Origin: Prasinococcaceae sp. CCMP 1430
Taxonomy: Eukaryota > Prasinodermophyta > Palmophyllophyceae > Prasinococcales > Prasinococcaceae
Direction: 5' to 3'
Assembly (NCBI GenBank): GCA_013416795.1
Contig: RQSC01000027.1
Location: 73,633 to 137,632 of the forward strand
Length of the DNA: 64,000 nucleotides
Below are positions 28,417-38,159 of this stretch, in pieces; the first letter of the stretch is position 1, and each line of letters opens with the position of its first letter. The position numbers and the translations under genes are program-made. A model generated the notes under the pieces. It had not been told where the DNA came from. It was given only the letters and a program-made list of their open reading frames with translations, and made no database searches.

Positions 28417-29649
28417 TCATGTACCATCAGATGGTTCCATCGGGATGGTACGTGTGCGTTTGGCGTGGGCTGGCGAGCTCGCAGGCCGAGCGCGCTCCAG
28501 GGGCGGGTGCGCTGGCGAGGCGGCCTCCTCCGCGTGCGCGACCAGCAGCACGAGGGTGTCGTCGAAGCGCACGACGCCGCTAGCCTCGCCGCCGGCGCCC
28601 TCGACGGCCTCGGCGACGCCCGCCTCAAGCGCCGCGTCGTCGAAATGCTCGCGCGAGAGCGTGCTCCAGAAGCGCGACCGCAGTAGTTCGCCCCACTCGG
28701 CGGCAGGCATGGTGACAGCGTAGGCCGCCTCAAACTCGTCAACGCGCGGTGTGCCATGCGCACCGCGAAGCGACTGAGCCCACGCGTGCGCATCGGGCTG
28801 CTGCCGGCGCCACACGCGTTTGGCTGCCTCAAAGAGAGCAACTGTTGGCTCGTGCGGCCGCGTGACGACGACGAGGCGCCCGCCGATGCGCAGCCCTGAG
28901 ACGAGATTACGGAGTGCCTCATCTGCTGCCACGCCATCGAGGTGGTGCATGATCTCTTTGAGCAGGATGATGTCTGCCTTGTCGGCCTCACCTGCGGCGG
29001 CGATCTCGCGGCTGTAAGTGACAGCATCGGCCTTGACCGCATGCGCAAAGCCACCGACCAACGCGAGCATGTCAGCGGAGCAGTCCACGACAGTTGGCTG
29101 CGCAATGATGCCCGCGTACTTGCACAGCGCGCGCGTGAAGTTCCCCGTGCCGCCGCCTACATCGACGACGCGCAGCGTGCGCTGCGAGCGTGGCGCCACG
29201 TCTGCGGCCACGAGCCCGCATGCGCGTGCCACGACGCCCAGCTGCCACGTCTGATACTCGCTGCCGTCGGCGTAGAAGAAGGCGCGCTCGTACCCAGCGG
29301 CTGAAGCGCTATAGTGCCCACTATGCGAACGGCGCGCGCCCTCCTCCTCCAACTCGCAAACCCCCATTGCCGCGAGCAGCAGCAGCTCGCCGCCGCCGTG
29401 TCCGCCGCGCGCCGCAGCCCCAGGTGCCGCGAAGCTCTCGTCCCACACGCGACACCAGCCAGCGGCCAGCGCCGCTCCGGGCGGGGCGCACTCGGCGGCC
29501 TCGCCGATACCCAGCCCTGGGAGGCATGCGCCGTGCAGCGGAGCGCGCGCACACTGGCGCCGCGAGTCGCACTCGGCAGGCCCACCCTGCGGCGCCGCGC
29601 CAGCTGCGGCACCCGTTAAATGACATACTGACAACCGATATGGCTGCAT
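28417..29649 (-). CDS. Class I SAM-dependent methyltransferase
   Basis: A 410-residue protein with a Rossmann-fold methyltransferase core in its middle: motif I VVDVGGGTGNFTRAL, an acidic motif II region (VVDCSADML), and the post-motif segment IILLKEIMHHLDG, typical of small-molecule or O-methyltransferase-like enzymes. The N-terminal 100 residues are alanine- and cysteine-rich. The next segment (SASAAGYERAFFYADGSEYQTWQLG) looks like the true domain start, so a shorter protein starting at an internal ATG is possible. Substrate unknown. The C-terminal tail is basic and probably disordered. I chose the first in-frame ATG. Confidence 0.7.
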   Translation of the reverse strand: MQPYRLSVCHLTGAAAGAAPQGGPAECDSRRQCARAPLHGACLPGLGIGEAAECAPPGAALAAGWCRVWDESFAAPGAAARGGHGGGELLLLAAMGVCELEEEGARRSHSGHYSASAAGYERAFFYADGSEYQTWQLGVVARACGLVAADVAPRSQRTLRVVDVGGGTGNFTRALCKYAGIIAQPTVVDCSADMLALVGGFAHAVKADAVTYSREIAAAGEADKADIILLKEIMHHLDGVAADEALRNLVSGLRIGGRLVVVTRPHEPTVALFEAAKRVWRRQQPDAHAWAQSLRGAHGTPRVDEFEAAYAVTMPAAEWGELLRSRFWSTLSREHFDDAALEAGVAEAVEGAGGEASGVVRFDDTLVLLVAHAEEAASPAHPPLERARPASSPAHAKRTRTIPMEPSDGT

Positions 29650-29895
29650 GGTACAGCGCTGCAGTTGATGAGGCTCCGAATCCACCTAAAATCCTGTGAG
29701 TGCACGTAGCAGGCGTCCGCTCCACGATGCAGCGTGGGCGCCATGGGCTTCGACTCGTCACTGACCTGCAGCCAGGCGCGTTCACTCCACGGCGACGACA
29801 ACTCGTGGCGGCCGCTGCCGCAGTGGGCTACCTTCGATGCGGGCGGGTAGCCCCCGCTGTATTAATTGTGATGGATTAGACGCGCGGACCAGATA

Positions 29896-32800
29896 CTACT
29901 CCGCGGCGGTCGCTGAGGCGGCGTCTGCGGCGGCCTGCTTCCACTCGGCCCTCTCCTCACCAGAGAGCGCACGCCATCGCTCTCCGACGACCTTCATGAC
30001 GTCTGAGGTCTTGCCATCGCCGCCAAGGCTCGAAGACTTGATCTCTGCAAAGTTGCTCTTGAGGAAGAACGCGTATGCGTTCAGCGCGCGTTTGGCCTCG
30101 GGCTTGGCCTCACCCTGCGCGTCGCTCTCTGCGGCGCCACCGGCCGACGCGCCCGTCTCAGCCTCGTGCGCCGCATCGCGCATCGCCGCATATTCGGCCT
30201 TGTCGCCGTCGGAGAGCTCCTTCCACCTGGCAGCGATGAGTTTCATGCACTCGGGTGCGCTTGCGTCTGGGTTCTCACCCTTGACAGTAGGGTAGACCAC
30301 TTTCACGAAGAAGCTATATGGCGTGGGCTTACGCTTGGAAGCATTCTTGGCTTTCTTGGCCTTCTTAGCCGAACCCTTCGCCGCCGCTTTCCCCGCCTGC
30401 CTCCGCGAGTATCTCGAGTGCCTCGCGCGCGTCAGCAGCTCAACTGCCTCGCTGTACTCCAGCCCAAGCGCCGCCTCCAGACCGCCGCCGTACTTCTGCA
30501 TGAGCCCCTCGTCCTTGGTGATGCTCGTATAGCCAAGATTTTCGTTGCTCACATTGAAGCCTAGCTTGCTCGCCTTCACGATCATCTCACCTCCGACTTC
30601 AGGATGAATACCCACCACCCGCGGACACTGCAGCAGGCCCATCGCGCGCTGGAGCGTCATGGGTTCGTTCTGCAGCATATCCGGCACCGCACACGTCCAG
30701 CCCTTCTGCCCTGGGCGCTGCATGTTTTCGTGGCTCACGTACCAGCCGAAGCGCCCACGCCGCAGGAGCACCTTGTTGCCAGTCTCGGGGTGCTCGCCCA
30801 GCTCTCGAATGCTCGCACCCGCACCGAACATGTTGCCATCACCGTCGCCCTCGGCGTCATTCGGATAGAGGTCACGCACGTACGTGCAGTCTGGATAGTT
30901 TGTGCATCCGACGAACGCACCGCCGTATCGCGCCACCTTGACGGTAAGTTTTCCACCGCAGCCCTCCTCTGGGCAGCGGTCGTTGAGCTCGCCGGAGCTG
31001 CTATCGCGCTCGAAGATGACATCGGCGAGCTCATGTGTGAGCATGTCGTTGATCTGCGAGGTGCGCACTTTTTCGACGCCCCCAAGAGCCTCTGTAATCT
31101 CCGCTTGAAAAGCCTTCATGACGTCCTCCCACTCAATGCTGCCGGTGGTGATCTCGTCGAGCCGGTTCTCCATGTCGGCGGTGAAGCTGTAGTCGACCAA
31201 CTTGGGGAAGTACTTGGAAAAGAAGAGCGTGAGCACACGGCCCTGCGCGGATGGCACGAGCGTCTTACCCGACTTCTCAACGTACGCGCGCGCCGCGAGG
31301 GTGGCGATCACGCTCGCGTACGTCGACGGGCGTCCGATCCCCATCTCATCTAGCGCCTTGACGAGGCTGCCCTCATTGAAGCGAGGCGGTGGGCGCGTAA
31401 AGTGTTGCGTGGCGTCGGGGCCTGATGCGATGGACACAATGTCACCCTCTGCGAGCGGCGGCAGGAAGCGCTCGCCGCGCCCGAGCCCATCGCCTCCATC
31501 ACCGTTGTCGTCGTCGCCGTCGTCAGTCTCGCCCTCGCTGTCTGCGCCTTCCGAGGCGCGGCGTGCATGCAGCGTGCGCATTGAGTCCACCGCTTGGAAC
31601 CACCCAGGCTCGACCACAGTGGAGCCCGTCGCTCGCAGCGTGATGTCACGAGAGCCGTCCGCGGGCTCAAGCTCAGCGGCCGTACGGTTGAGTACGGCGT
31701 CTGCCATCTGGCTGGCCGTTGTGCGCTGCCAAATGAGCGTGTAAAGCGCGAATTGGTCCTGGTCGAGGTAGGCCAGCATGTCTCGCGAGGGTACGCGGCG
31801 CAGGTCCGTGGGGCGCACGCACTCGTGCGCCTCTTGCGCGTTCTTGGACTTTGACTTGTACACGCGCGCGTTTTCAGGCACGGCATCCTTGCCGAAGAGC
31901 TCTACGGCGCACTCACGCGCCGCCACCACCGCCTCGGGCGCCATGTTGACGCCGTCGGTACGCATGTACGTGATGAGCCCGCCCACGGGTTCGCCGCTCG
32001 CGTCAGTAGCACCCTCGATACCCTGGTAGAGCTGCTGCGCGACCGCCATGGTGCGCTGGCCACCCCACCGAAGCTTAGCCGCCGCATCCTGCTGCAAAGT
32101 GGACGTCACGTACGGCGCTGGCGGAGAGCGTCGCTGGCGGGATTGTGTGAGGCTCGACACGAGGAAGGGCGCGCAGCGGACGACGCGCTCGGACAGCGCG
32201 AAAGCCGCCTCCTCGTCGGCCACGCCCATCTTGCCCAGGCGATCGCCGTCTACCTTCCACACGGCCACAGAAAATTCAGTGCCCGCCGGCGCACCCTCGC
32301 GTCGAACCTCCGCAGTGACCGTCCAGTACTCCTCGGGCACGAACGCATCGCGCGCGTCCTCGCGCTCGCAGATGAGCCGCAGCGCGGGCGACTGCACGCG
32401 CCCAGCGGACTTCGAGCCCGGCAGCCGGCTCCACAGCACGGGCGAGATGGAGAAGCCAAGCTTGTGATCGAGCGCGCGCCGGGTGAAGTACGCCTCCACG
32501 AGTTCGTTATCCAGCGCGCGCGGCGCCTGGACGGCAGCGCGCACGGCATCGCGCGTCACCTCCGTGAACGAGATGCGCGCGAAGCGCTCGCGAGGCACCG
32601 CAGCGCCGGCGCCTCCTGCGAGCGCGTCCTCGGTGCTCAGCGCCTCAACCAAGTGCCACGCGATGCCCTCGCCCTCCCTGTCCGGGTCTGTGGCCAGGAG
32701 CACGCGGGTCGCGGACAGCGCCTTCTCCCGCAGCGACCGCAGCACCTTTCCACGCCGGTCGTTGCCCTGGGCGTCGACGCCCCACTCGAGGCGCACAGCT

Positions 32801-33138
32801 TCACCGGGCGCACGGGCGCCGTCTGTGCGCACCTCGACGGCGGACGCTCTCGGCACCAGGTCACGTACGTGGCCGTACGACGCCTCGACAACGTAGCCTG
32901 CGCCGAGGTACTTCTCGATAGTGCGCCCCTTGGCGGGCGACTCGACGATGACGAGCGTGTGAGTCCCGGCAGCGGCGGCAACGTTGCCGCGTGCGGCGGC
33001 AGCCGCTGCCCACCTTCGCGCGGCGACGCGGCGCCCTGCTGGCCGCCGTGCGGCGGCGGCGGCCGCCGCCGCACGCGCGCAGCGGGGCCCGTGAGCCATC
33101 GCGCCCATTGCCATAGCAGCGCTGGCGATGCCCACCAT
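29896..33138 (-). CDS. topA: Type IA DNA topoisomerase I fused to two C-terminal HMG-box-like domains, probably organellar
   Basis: A 1080-residue bacterial-type topoisomerase I. The first 60 residues are alanine- and arginine-rich with no acidic residues, as in a plastid or mitochondrial targeting sequence. The TOPRIM domain starts with IVESPAKGRTIEKYLG (near 64) and has ATDPDREGEGIAWHL. The catalytic tyrosine lies in LITYMRTDG (near 389). A zinc-ribbon cysteine cluster (CPEEGCGGKL, CTNYPDC) sits near 720. After a lysine-rich hinge come two HMG-box-like units: PYSFFVKVVYPTVK with ARWKELSDGDKAEY near 935, and NAYAFFLKSNFAEI with ERWRALSGEERAEW near 1015. The fusion suggests nucleoid packing coupled to supercoil relaxation. 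The ATG at 33138 is the first true ATG; the earlier frame opens only with GTG. Confidence 0.9.
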   Translation of the reverse strand: MVGIASAAMAMGAMAHGPRCARAAAAAAAARRPAGRRVAARRWAAAAAARGNVAAAAGTHTLVIVESPAKGRTIEKYLGAGYVVEASYGHVRDLVPRASAVEVRTDGARAPGEAVRLEWGVDAQGNDRRGKVLRSLREKALSATRVLLATDPDREGEGIAWHLVEALSTEDALAGGAGAAVPRERFARISFTEVTRDAVRAAVQAPRALDNELVEAYFTRRALDHKLGFSISPVLWSRLPGSKSAGRVQSPALRLICEREDARDAFVPEEYWTVTAEVRREGAPAGTEFSVAVWKVDGDRLGKMGVADEEAAFALSERVVRCAPFLVSSLTQSRQRRSPPAPYVTSTLQQDAAAKLRWGGQRTMAVAQQLYQGIEGATDASGEPVGGLITYMRTDGVNMAPEAVVAARECAVELFGKDAVPENARVYKSKSKNAQEAHECVRPTDLRRVPSRDMLAYLDQDQFALYTLIWQRTTASQMADAVLNRTAAELEPADGSRDITLRATGSTVVEPGWFQAVDSMRTLHARRASEGADSEGETDDGDDDNGDGGDGLGRGERFLPPLAEGDIVSIASGPDATQHFTRPPPRFNEGSLVKALDEMGIGRPSTYASVIATLAARAYVEKSGKTLVPSAQGRVLTLFFSKYFPKLVDYSFTADMENRLDEITTGSIEWEDVMKAFQAEITEALGGVEKVRTSQINDMLTHELADVIFERDSSSGELNDRCPEEGCGGKLTVKVARYGGAFVGCTNYPDCTYVRDLYPNDAEGDGDGNMFGAGASIRELGEHPETGNKVLLRRGRFGWYVSHENMQRPGQKGWTCAVPDMLQNEPMTLQRAMGLLQCPRVVGIHPEVGGEMIVKASKLGFNVSNENLGYTSITKDEGLMQKYGGGLEAALGLEYSEAVELLTRARHSRYSRRQAGKAAAKGSAKKAKKAKNASKRKPTPYSFFVKVVYPTVKGENPDASAPECMKLIAARWKELSDGDKAEYAAMRDAAHEAETGASAGGAAESDAQGEAKPEAKRALNAYAFFLKSNFAEIKSSSLGGDGKTSDVMKVVGERWRALSGEERAEWKQAAADAASATAAE

Positions 33139-33423
33139 CCGAGGGAGCTCTCCCCGCCTACCCCACCCCACCCAACCGTCCGCCTACGCCCCCTCTCCAG
33201 TCCACCCCACCCCACCCCACGCGCTGGCCAGAGTCCGCCGCACGCGCGCGAGCGCGCGCTGGGCACCGCCGCGCCGGGGGCGGAGCCAGGCGCGGCGGCG
33301 GGCCGGAGGATGCGGTGAGCTGGTGCTTGAGCAGGCAGTCCCCCCGGACCCCTCAACCGCCCACCCCCCCGGGCCACACGTGCCAGCTCGCGCTCGCGCG
33401 CGCGGTGTGGCGCCGGGATCTGC

Positions 33424-33804
33424 ATGGGCTTCCCGAAGCAAGCGCAGGACGCGGCGGCCACCGCCGCTAGCGCGGCGGGCACTGGATCTCAGGGCGACGG
33501 GGACGGCGCCCGTGTGAATGTGTGCCCGCGCTGCCGCACGCACGCGGCCGAGCTCCCGGCCATCTGCGCGACGTGCGACCTCACGCTGGCGTCGAGCTTG
33601 CAGATGGCTCGCTCGTACCACCACCTGTTTCCTCTCCCGCGCTCAGTGCTCGCGGACGCTGGATCCGTGGCGGCGGGCGCAGCGTGTGGCGCATGCGGCA
33701 GCACCTTTGTGCTCGGCGGAAACAGCGACCGCAGCGCGGCAACCACAACCAGCAGCAGTGCGGGCGAGGTCGTGCTACGGCGACCGTGCTGCGGCACACT
33801 CCTG
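33424..33804 (+). pseudogene. SSL1: Fragment of TFIIH subunit p44/SSL1 (zinc-finger region only)
   Basis: The frame reads MGFPKQ, then [20 protein letters not shown] and [11 protein letters not shown], which match the linker and first zinc-binding region of TFIIH p44/SSL1. In intact p44 this lies after a von Willebrand A domain of about 230 residues, but only about 285 bp separates this exon from the divergent topA start, so that domain cannot fit. Downstream, the match ends at an undetermined base (33805) before the second zinc motif. The piece is therefore either a gene remnant or the product of a wrong join in the assembly. In-frame sequence extends upstream to about 33331, with possible acceptors (AGCAG, GGCAG). 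Confidence 0.6.
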
Positions 33805-33805
33805 N

Positions 33806-34445
33806 CTCCCCCCCCGTGCCCCGCGCGGCGCGATCCGCTCTCCGTCCGCGCGCGCGATGCGCTGACTCAGCAGCCTCCACGCATCCATGCATCTGATGGT
33901 ACATGGGCAGCGAGGAGCACCCCGGGGCAGTACCGCCGCACCCCGCGCATTTTCGGACTATTTCATTTTTCCCGGGAATCAGCCCCTGAATTTTCTCACT
34001 TGCACATGTGCACTTTACAGTAGCTAGACTCGTCTACTAGTGTCCGGGTCAAAATGTGACGTGTCGCAATTTTTGGTCGGCGGCTACATCCAGCTCGCTG
34101 CGATCCAGCCGCCGCCGAGGGGCGTTTCGGGGCCCTCTCGCCCATCTCCATATGGAACTTAGCGCGATTCCGCCCCTCGCGGGGGGAAGGGGGCGCGCTC
34201 GCCGATGGTGGTTTACGTTGATTTTGACCATGTCACAGCGCGGCCACCCGGACACGCATGCGTTTTGATGACGGGGGCCGACGCGGGGCGCGTTGGAGTT
34301 GGGCGCGCGCTGTGGCTGTGGGTCACATGGGCGGATGAGGGTTGGGTGCGCGCCGCGCGCGCGTGGCGGGCGCGCGGGCGCGCGCTCGCCGCGCCGGACC
34401 CCTCCGGCGCGGGTGACGCCGCGCGCGCCGCCGCCGTCGCCCGAC
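33806..34445. other. Intergenic region upstream of the CSK-like gene
   Basis: About 640 bp. It contains an AT-richer patch near 33950-34030 with TTTACAGTAG, the dispersed element at 34050-34124 and CGCATGCGTTTTGATGA at 34255-34271, which also occurs at 21176. No gene recognised, though an upstream exon encoding a transit peptide for the next gene could be here. Confidence 0.45.
34050..34124 (+). repeat. Dispersed upstream element, copy 1
   Basis: Matches the reverse complement of 52261-52341. Two blocks are nearly identical: CAAAATGTGACGTGT with the next five bases, and TACATCCAGCTCGC plus GCGATCCAGCCGCCG. It contains an ACGT-core, ABRE-like GACGTGTC. It lies about 320 bp upstream of the CSK-like start, in sense. 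Confidence 0.75.
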
Positions 34446-36200
34446 ATGGAGGAGCTGGCCGCGACGCACCTCAGCATGCTCACGTCAGTGCTGGAGGGAG
34501 ACCCCACGTCGCTGAAGTGCTACGTTCGCGCGGCAGTCAGCGCGCCCGATGCCAGCGCGCCGGTTGAGGTGCTGCGCTTGCAGCTCGTCGCCGAGACCAA
34601 GGGCACGACTGCCACCGTCGTGCGCGCCCAGGGCCAGGGCGCGACGCTTGACCTGAGCTCGCTGGCGCACTCCACGTCGCCTGAGGACGCCTCAGCGGCC
34701 GTCGAGGAGTCTTTGGTGTCGCAGCAGGCGGTTGAGCTGCCCTCGGCTGCCCTGGTGGTCCCGCTTGCGGCTGAGGCGCCCGGCGGAGGGCTGGCGCTGG
34801 TCGGGCTGCTGGTCGCCGAGCGCCCTGGCTGGGCGGCGGAGCGGGCGGCAGCCGGTGGCAGCGCGGCGGCAGGTCGCCGCGGCACGTTCTCCGCGGAGGA
34901 GCGAGCCTCGCTGGGCGCTCACGCACGCGCGCTCGCTATCGCCGCCAAGATGGAGCTCGCGCGCATGAGCGCCGCCACCGCTCGCCGTGCGCTCGGCGGT
35001 GGGCTTTCGCAGGCCCGTGGGCAGCTGCGCGCCATCCGCACCCTGAGCTCACTCATAGGCCAGCAGAGCGCCGAGGGGGGAATCGTGTTCGACTTGTCCT
35101 CCGACATCGAACGCCAGACAGGACAGCTGTCGGACGTGGTTGACGCGCTCGAGGCCGCTCTCCACCCCGCTGAAAGGCACGCTGCGCACGCGCATGAAGG
35201 CCCACCCATGCTTGTCGCCGAGCCGGCGGGTGCACGCAACGCGGGCAGCAAAAGCCTGCCCCCACCGGCGGAGCAGTCGCAGCCAGAGGCGTTGCCAACA
35301 GCTTCTGTTGCAGAGGGTCTCGAGCCTCTCGCTGCCATGGCGATAGACGCGGGCGCGCGCGAGGACGCGCGCGACACTGTGAACGACGGCGACGGTGACG
35401 CAGCGGGCGACGACGAGAGCTCCACCAGCACGGGCAGCAGCAAAAGCGCCGGCGTCCCGTCGCTCACGGTCGAGATTGACGACAGCGAGGGGGATGGAGA
35501 CGGCGGCTTCCCTGCCTCCTCTTCAGGGGACGGCGCTTCGGTGGACGACTCTGAGACGCTTACGCGCGCGTCCAAGGCGGAGATTGATGACGAGCGCACG
35601 GAAGCGGAGTCGGGAGCGCAAGATGCTGAGGGCATGGGCACTGCGGAACAGTGCAACCTGTGCTCATTTCTTCCACAGCTGGGGGTGGCGGCCGAGGGCA
35701 TGGCACGGGCGCAGGGTTTGGTACTCACCGCCTCGGTGCCCGACTCATTGCCCCCAGTTCGAGTACCCCTTGCAGCGGCGCGCGGCGCGGTGAATGCGGC
35801 CGTCGACGCGGCGCTGCGTGCCGCTGCCCCATCGTCCACGCTCGAGCTCGAGGCGAGGTTTGACGGCGGCGGCGATGCGGGCGACGGCGCAAGTGCAGCG
35901 AGTGGTGCTGGCGTCGCTGTGACGTTGCGCTACACGCAGGCAGGCGCGCGAGCGCATGCGGGCGGACAGGACGGCTACGGTATGCGCACCGCCGCCGCCT
36001 CCGTGGCCGCATTGGGTGGCTCGCTCACACACGAGTGTTGCTCGACCGGACTCGGGGGGGGGTCCTCTCTTTCGGTGTACGAGGAGGCGGTTGCGTCAAC
36101 GGCCCCGGCGGCGAGCGCGCTCACGTCTTCGCACGAGGCTACCATCAATCTCCTCTTGCCGGCAGCGCATTCTCATTGGGCTTACGAGGAGGTGCGATAA
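34446..36200 (+). CDS. CSK: Chloroplast sensor kinase (CSK)-like protein
   Basis: CSK is a cyanobacterial-derived, histidine-kinase-like protein that links plastoquinone redox state to plastid gene expression. The predicted 584 residues begin with a GAF-like domain (LVVPLAAEAPGGG, then LVGLLVAERPGW, and FSAEERASLGAHARALAIA). Next is LSQARGQLRAIRTLSSLIG, which matches the CSK dimerisation helix (QIRGPL-type), and like plant CSK it has no phospho-acceptor histidine. After a long acidic linker, a degenerate ATPase domain has AVNAAVDAALRAA (N box) and GYGMRTAAASVAALGGSL (G box). The ATG at 34446 starts almost directly at the GAF domain, so a transit-peptide exon is probably missing. Activity is unproven, since key residues look weak. 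Confidence 0.7.
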   Translation: MEELAATHLSMLTSVLEGDPTSLKCYVRAAVSAPDASAPVEVLRLQLVAETKGTTATVVRAQGQGATLDLSSLAHSTSPEDASAAVEESLVSQQAVELPSAALVVPLAAEAPGGGLALVGLLVAERPGWAAERAAAGGSAAAGRRGTFSAEERASLGAHARALAIAAKMELARMSAATARRALGGGLSQARGQLRAIRTLSSLIGQQSAEGGIVFDLSSDIERQTGQLSDVVDALEAALHPAERHAAHAHEGPPMLVAEPAGARNAGSKSLPPPAEQSQPEALPTASVAEGLEPLAAMAIDAGAREDARDTVNDGDGDAAGDDESSTSTGSSKSAGVPSLTVEIDDSEGDGDGGFPASSSGDGASVDDSETLTRASKAEIDDERTEAESGAQDAEGMGTAEQCNLCSFLPQLGVAAEGMARAQGLVLTASVPDSLPPVRVPLAAARGAVNAAVDAALRAAAPSSTLELEARFDGGGDAGDGASAASGAGVAVTLRYTQAGARAHAGGQDGYGMRTAAASVAALGGSLTHECCSTGLGGGSSLSVYEEAVASTAPAASALTSSHEATINLLLPAAHSHWAYEEVR

Positions 36201-36349
36201 GCGCCCCTGGCTTCCGCTCCGTTCGCTTCCGCTTTCTACGCGCGTGGCTTGCGCTGGGGCGCTGCACTTTCCGATCTTGCACGCGGGAGTTTCTGTATTC
36301 TTAAAATAGGGATTGGGGGCCAATCACCCTAGTCGCCAGTGCGCATGTA

Positions 36350-38159
36350 TCAGCGCATGAGCTTCATCATCTCCTTCTCGATCGCGGCCTCTCGGTCCTC
36401 GTGATCGTCTTCTGGCTCCATGTCTTGGTCGACCTCGGCGCGCCACAGCTTCTCCAAATTATCAAGCTTCAAGAGCTCGTCGGATGACGTCGTCGCTAAG
36501 AACTTCTCAATGACCTTCGCTTGCGCGGCCTTCTTTTTCTCCTCCTGCTTCGAACGCCTCTGCCGCAACATAGCCTCATCGAAGTTGCTGCCGACAATGC
36601 TGATGGGAAGGGCAATCACGAGCAGGCCCGCCACGGCCGTGATCATACAGAACACCTTCCCCAACGCAGAGATTGGGTAGATGTCGCCGTACCCGACAGT
36701 GGTCATCGTCACCAGGCACCACCAGAAGCTCTCAGGGATGGACTGGAAGGGAGAGCGCACCCAAAGTCTCTCGCAGTTGCGGTCCTCGCGGTGGCGATTG
36801 TGGACGAACTCGCGACGCGGAAGTACCAACTCACCCTCCTCAGTCTCCACGTAGTACGGGGCCGTGGGGCAGTAGGGCAGGCGAACGCTAGTGCACTCGT
36901 AGTCACACTCGTACCCGCTTGCCAGCATCCACAGCCCGGTGTCCTCGTCGTACGAGCCACGCTCGACATAAAACATGATCGAGGAAAAGACGATCATGCC
37001 GATGGCCACGAAGAAAACCAGCATACGCAGTGCCTGGAGGGACTCGTAAAAAGTATCGGAGAGCACGCTGAGCCCGTCCTTGAAAGCGGTCAGCAAGCGC
37101 AGCACGCGCGCCAAGCGTAGCACGCGCAACACGGCCAGTCCAGGCACCTCCACACCGGACAACGCGAGCTCGATGTAGAATGGCAGGATTGCAACCAGAT
37201 CGACGAGATTCAGCGAATTGGAGAAGAACTTGCCCTTCTCGGGGTCAGTGAGGAAGCGCCCACTCAGCTCGACAGTGAAAATACTGATGGAGACAGCCTC
37301 GAACAAATCCCAAGGCAACGCGAACGTCCCCGCCTCAGTGAAGTAGCGGGGCATGCTCTCAAGCACCATCGTGACGGCGCTGAAGAGGATGACGACCAAC
37401 ATCGCGATGGAGATCGCCGACGCAGCCATGGAAGACTCGGGGTCGTTAAGCAGCGTGTGTATACGCCGCGAGAGGGTCTGCTCGGTGTTCTTGGCGGTCG
37501 CAGACTCCTGCGCCTTTGCCTCCGAATCGAGCGATAGTAGCCGCCGCACCATCGAGGGGTGTCTCAAGGCGCTCATGCGCCTCTTGTTGACCGAGCTATC
37601 AGAACTTCCGGCAGCACTCTCCCCGTCCGCATCGCTGCTCAGCGGCGGCAGCTCGTGCGGCGGGCAAGCTGTCCGCGCGGAGCCACCAGGCGCTGCACTA
37701 GCATCAGCGGACGATGCCTGCGAATGCGCATCGGCACCGCCATGGCCGCACTCGGCGGCGGCCACAGCGCCCCCTCCACTGATGAGCGGGGCGTCGTCGT
37801 GAGGGAGAGGAGTGTCTTTGAACACCTTGTGCGCATCCGTGAGCGCATCCCCAACTGCTCTCGCGCTGGAGCGCAGCTTTAGCGCGAGCTTCCTGTCCAA
37901 GACACGTACAACCGCGCCATCCACGAGCTGCTCCTCATGTTTCCCTACCTCGAGCCGGCGGAGCTCGGTGTAATGATTCGCTGCAAGCCGCACGGCAAAC
38001 TTGGCCGCCGAGTCATTTTCCGCTAACAGCTCAACAGCGTTGGTCGGGTCCAGGAACGGCGTGGCCCTGTCAACCATGCCGTCATCAGTCACTTGGAACG
38101 TCAGCAGCACCTGGCGCTCAAGCTCTCTCACGCAGCTGCCGGACACCCAGCGAAGTCGC
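36350..38159 (-). CDS. Voltage-gated K+ channel (Kv type), main exon
   Basis: A six-transmembrane K+ channel. S4 reads LRVLRLARVLRLLTAF and the pore ends in TMTTVGYGDIYPIS, the potassium filter. S1 starts near SAISIAMLVVILFSAV, and S2-S3 carry VELSGRFL and NLVDLVAILPFYIEL, as in Shaker-like channels. The S5-pore turret is long (about 70 residues) and has five or more cysteines. The N-terminal 250 residues hold a conserved-looking globular part (FLDPTNAVELLAENDSAAKF) and an acidic, serine-rich linker; no T1 domain is evident. An ATG at 38077 could start translation. The frame also continues to an acceptor-like TTGTAG at 38160 that would join a candidate 5' exon. Expected in the plasma or an organelle membrane. 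Confidence 0.9.

Noticed and set aside
28418-33905. CATGTACCATCAGATG at 28418 and its reverse complement at 33890 as terminal inverted repeats of a 5.5-kb element
   Set aside because: Only 16 bp match, one arm is the coding end of the methyltransferase, and about one such match is expected by chance in 64 kb. The region between holds ordinary genes.
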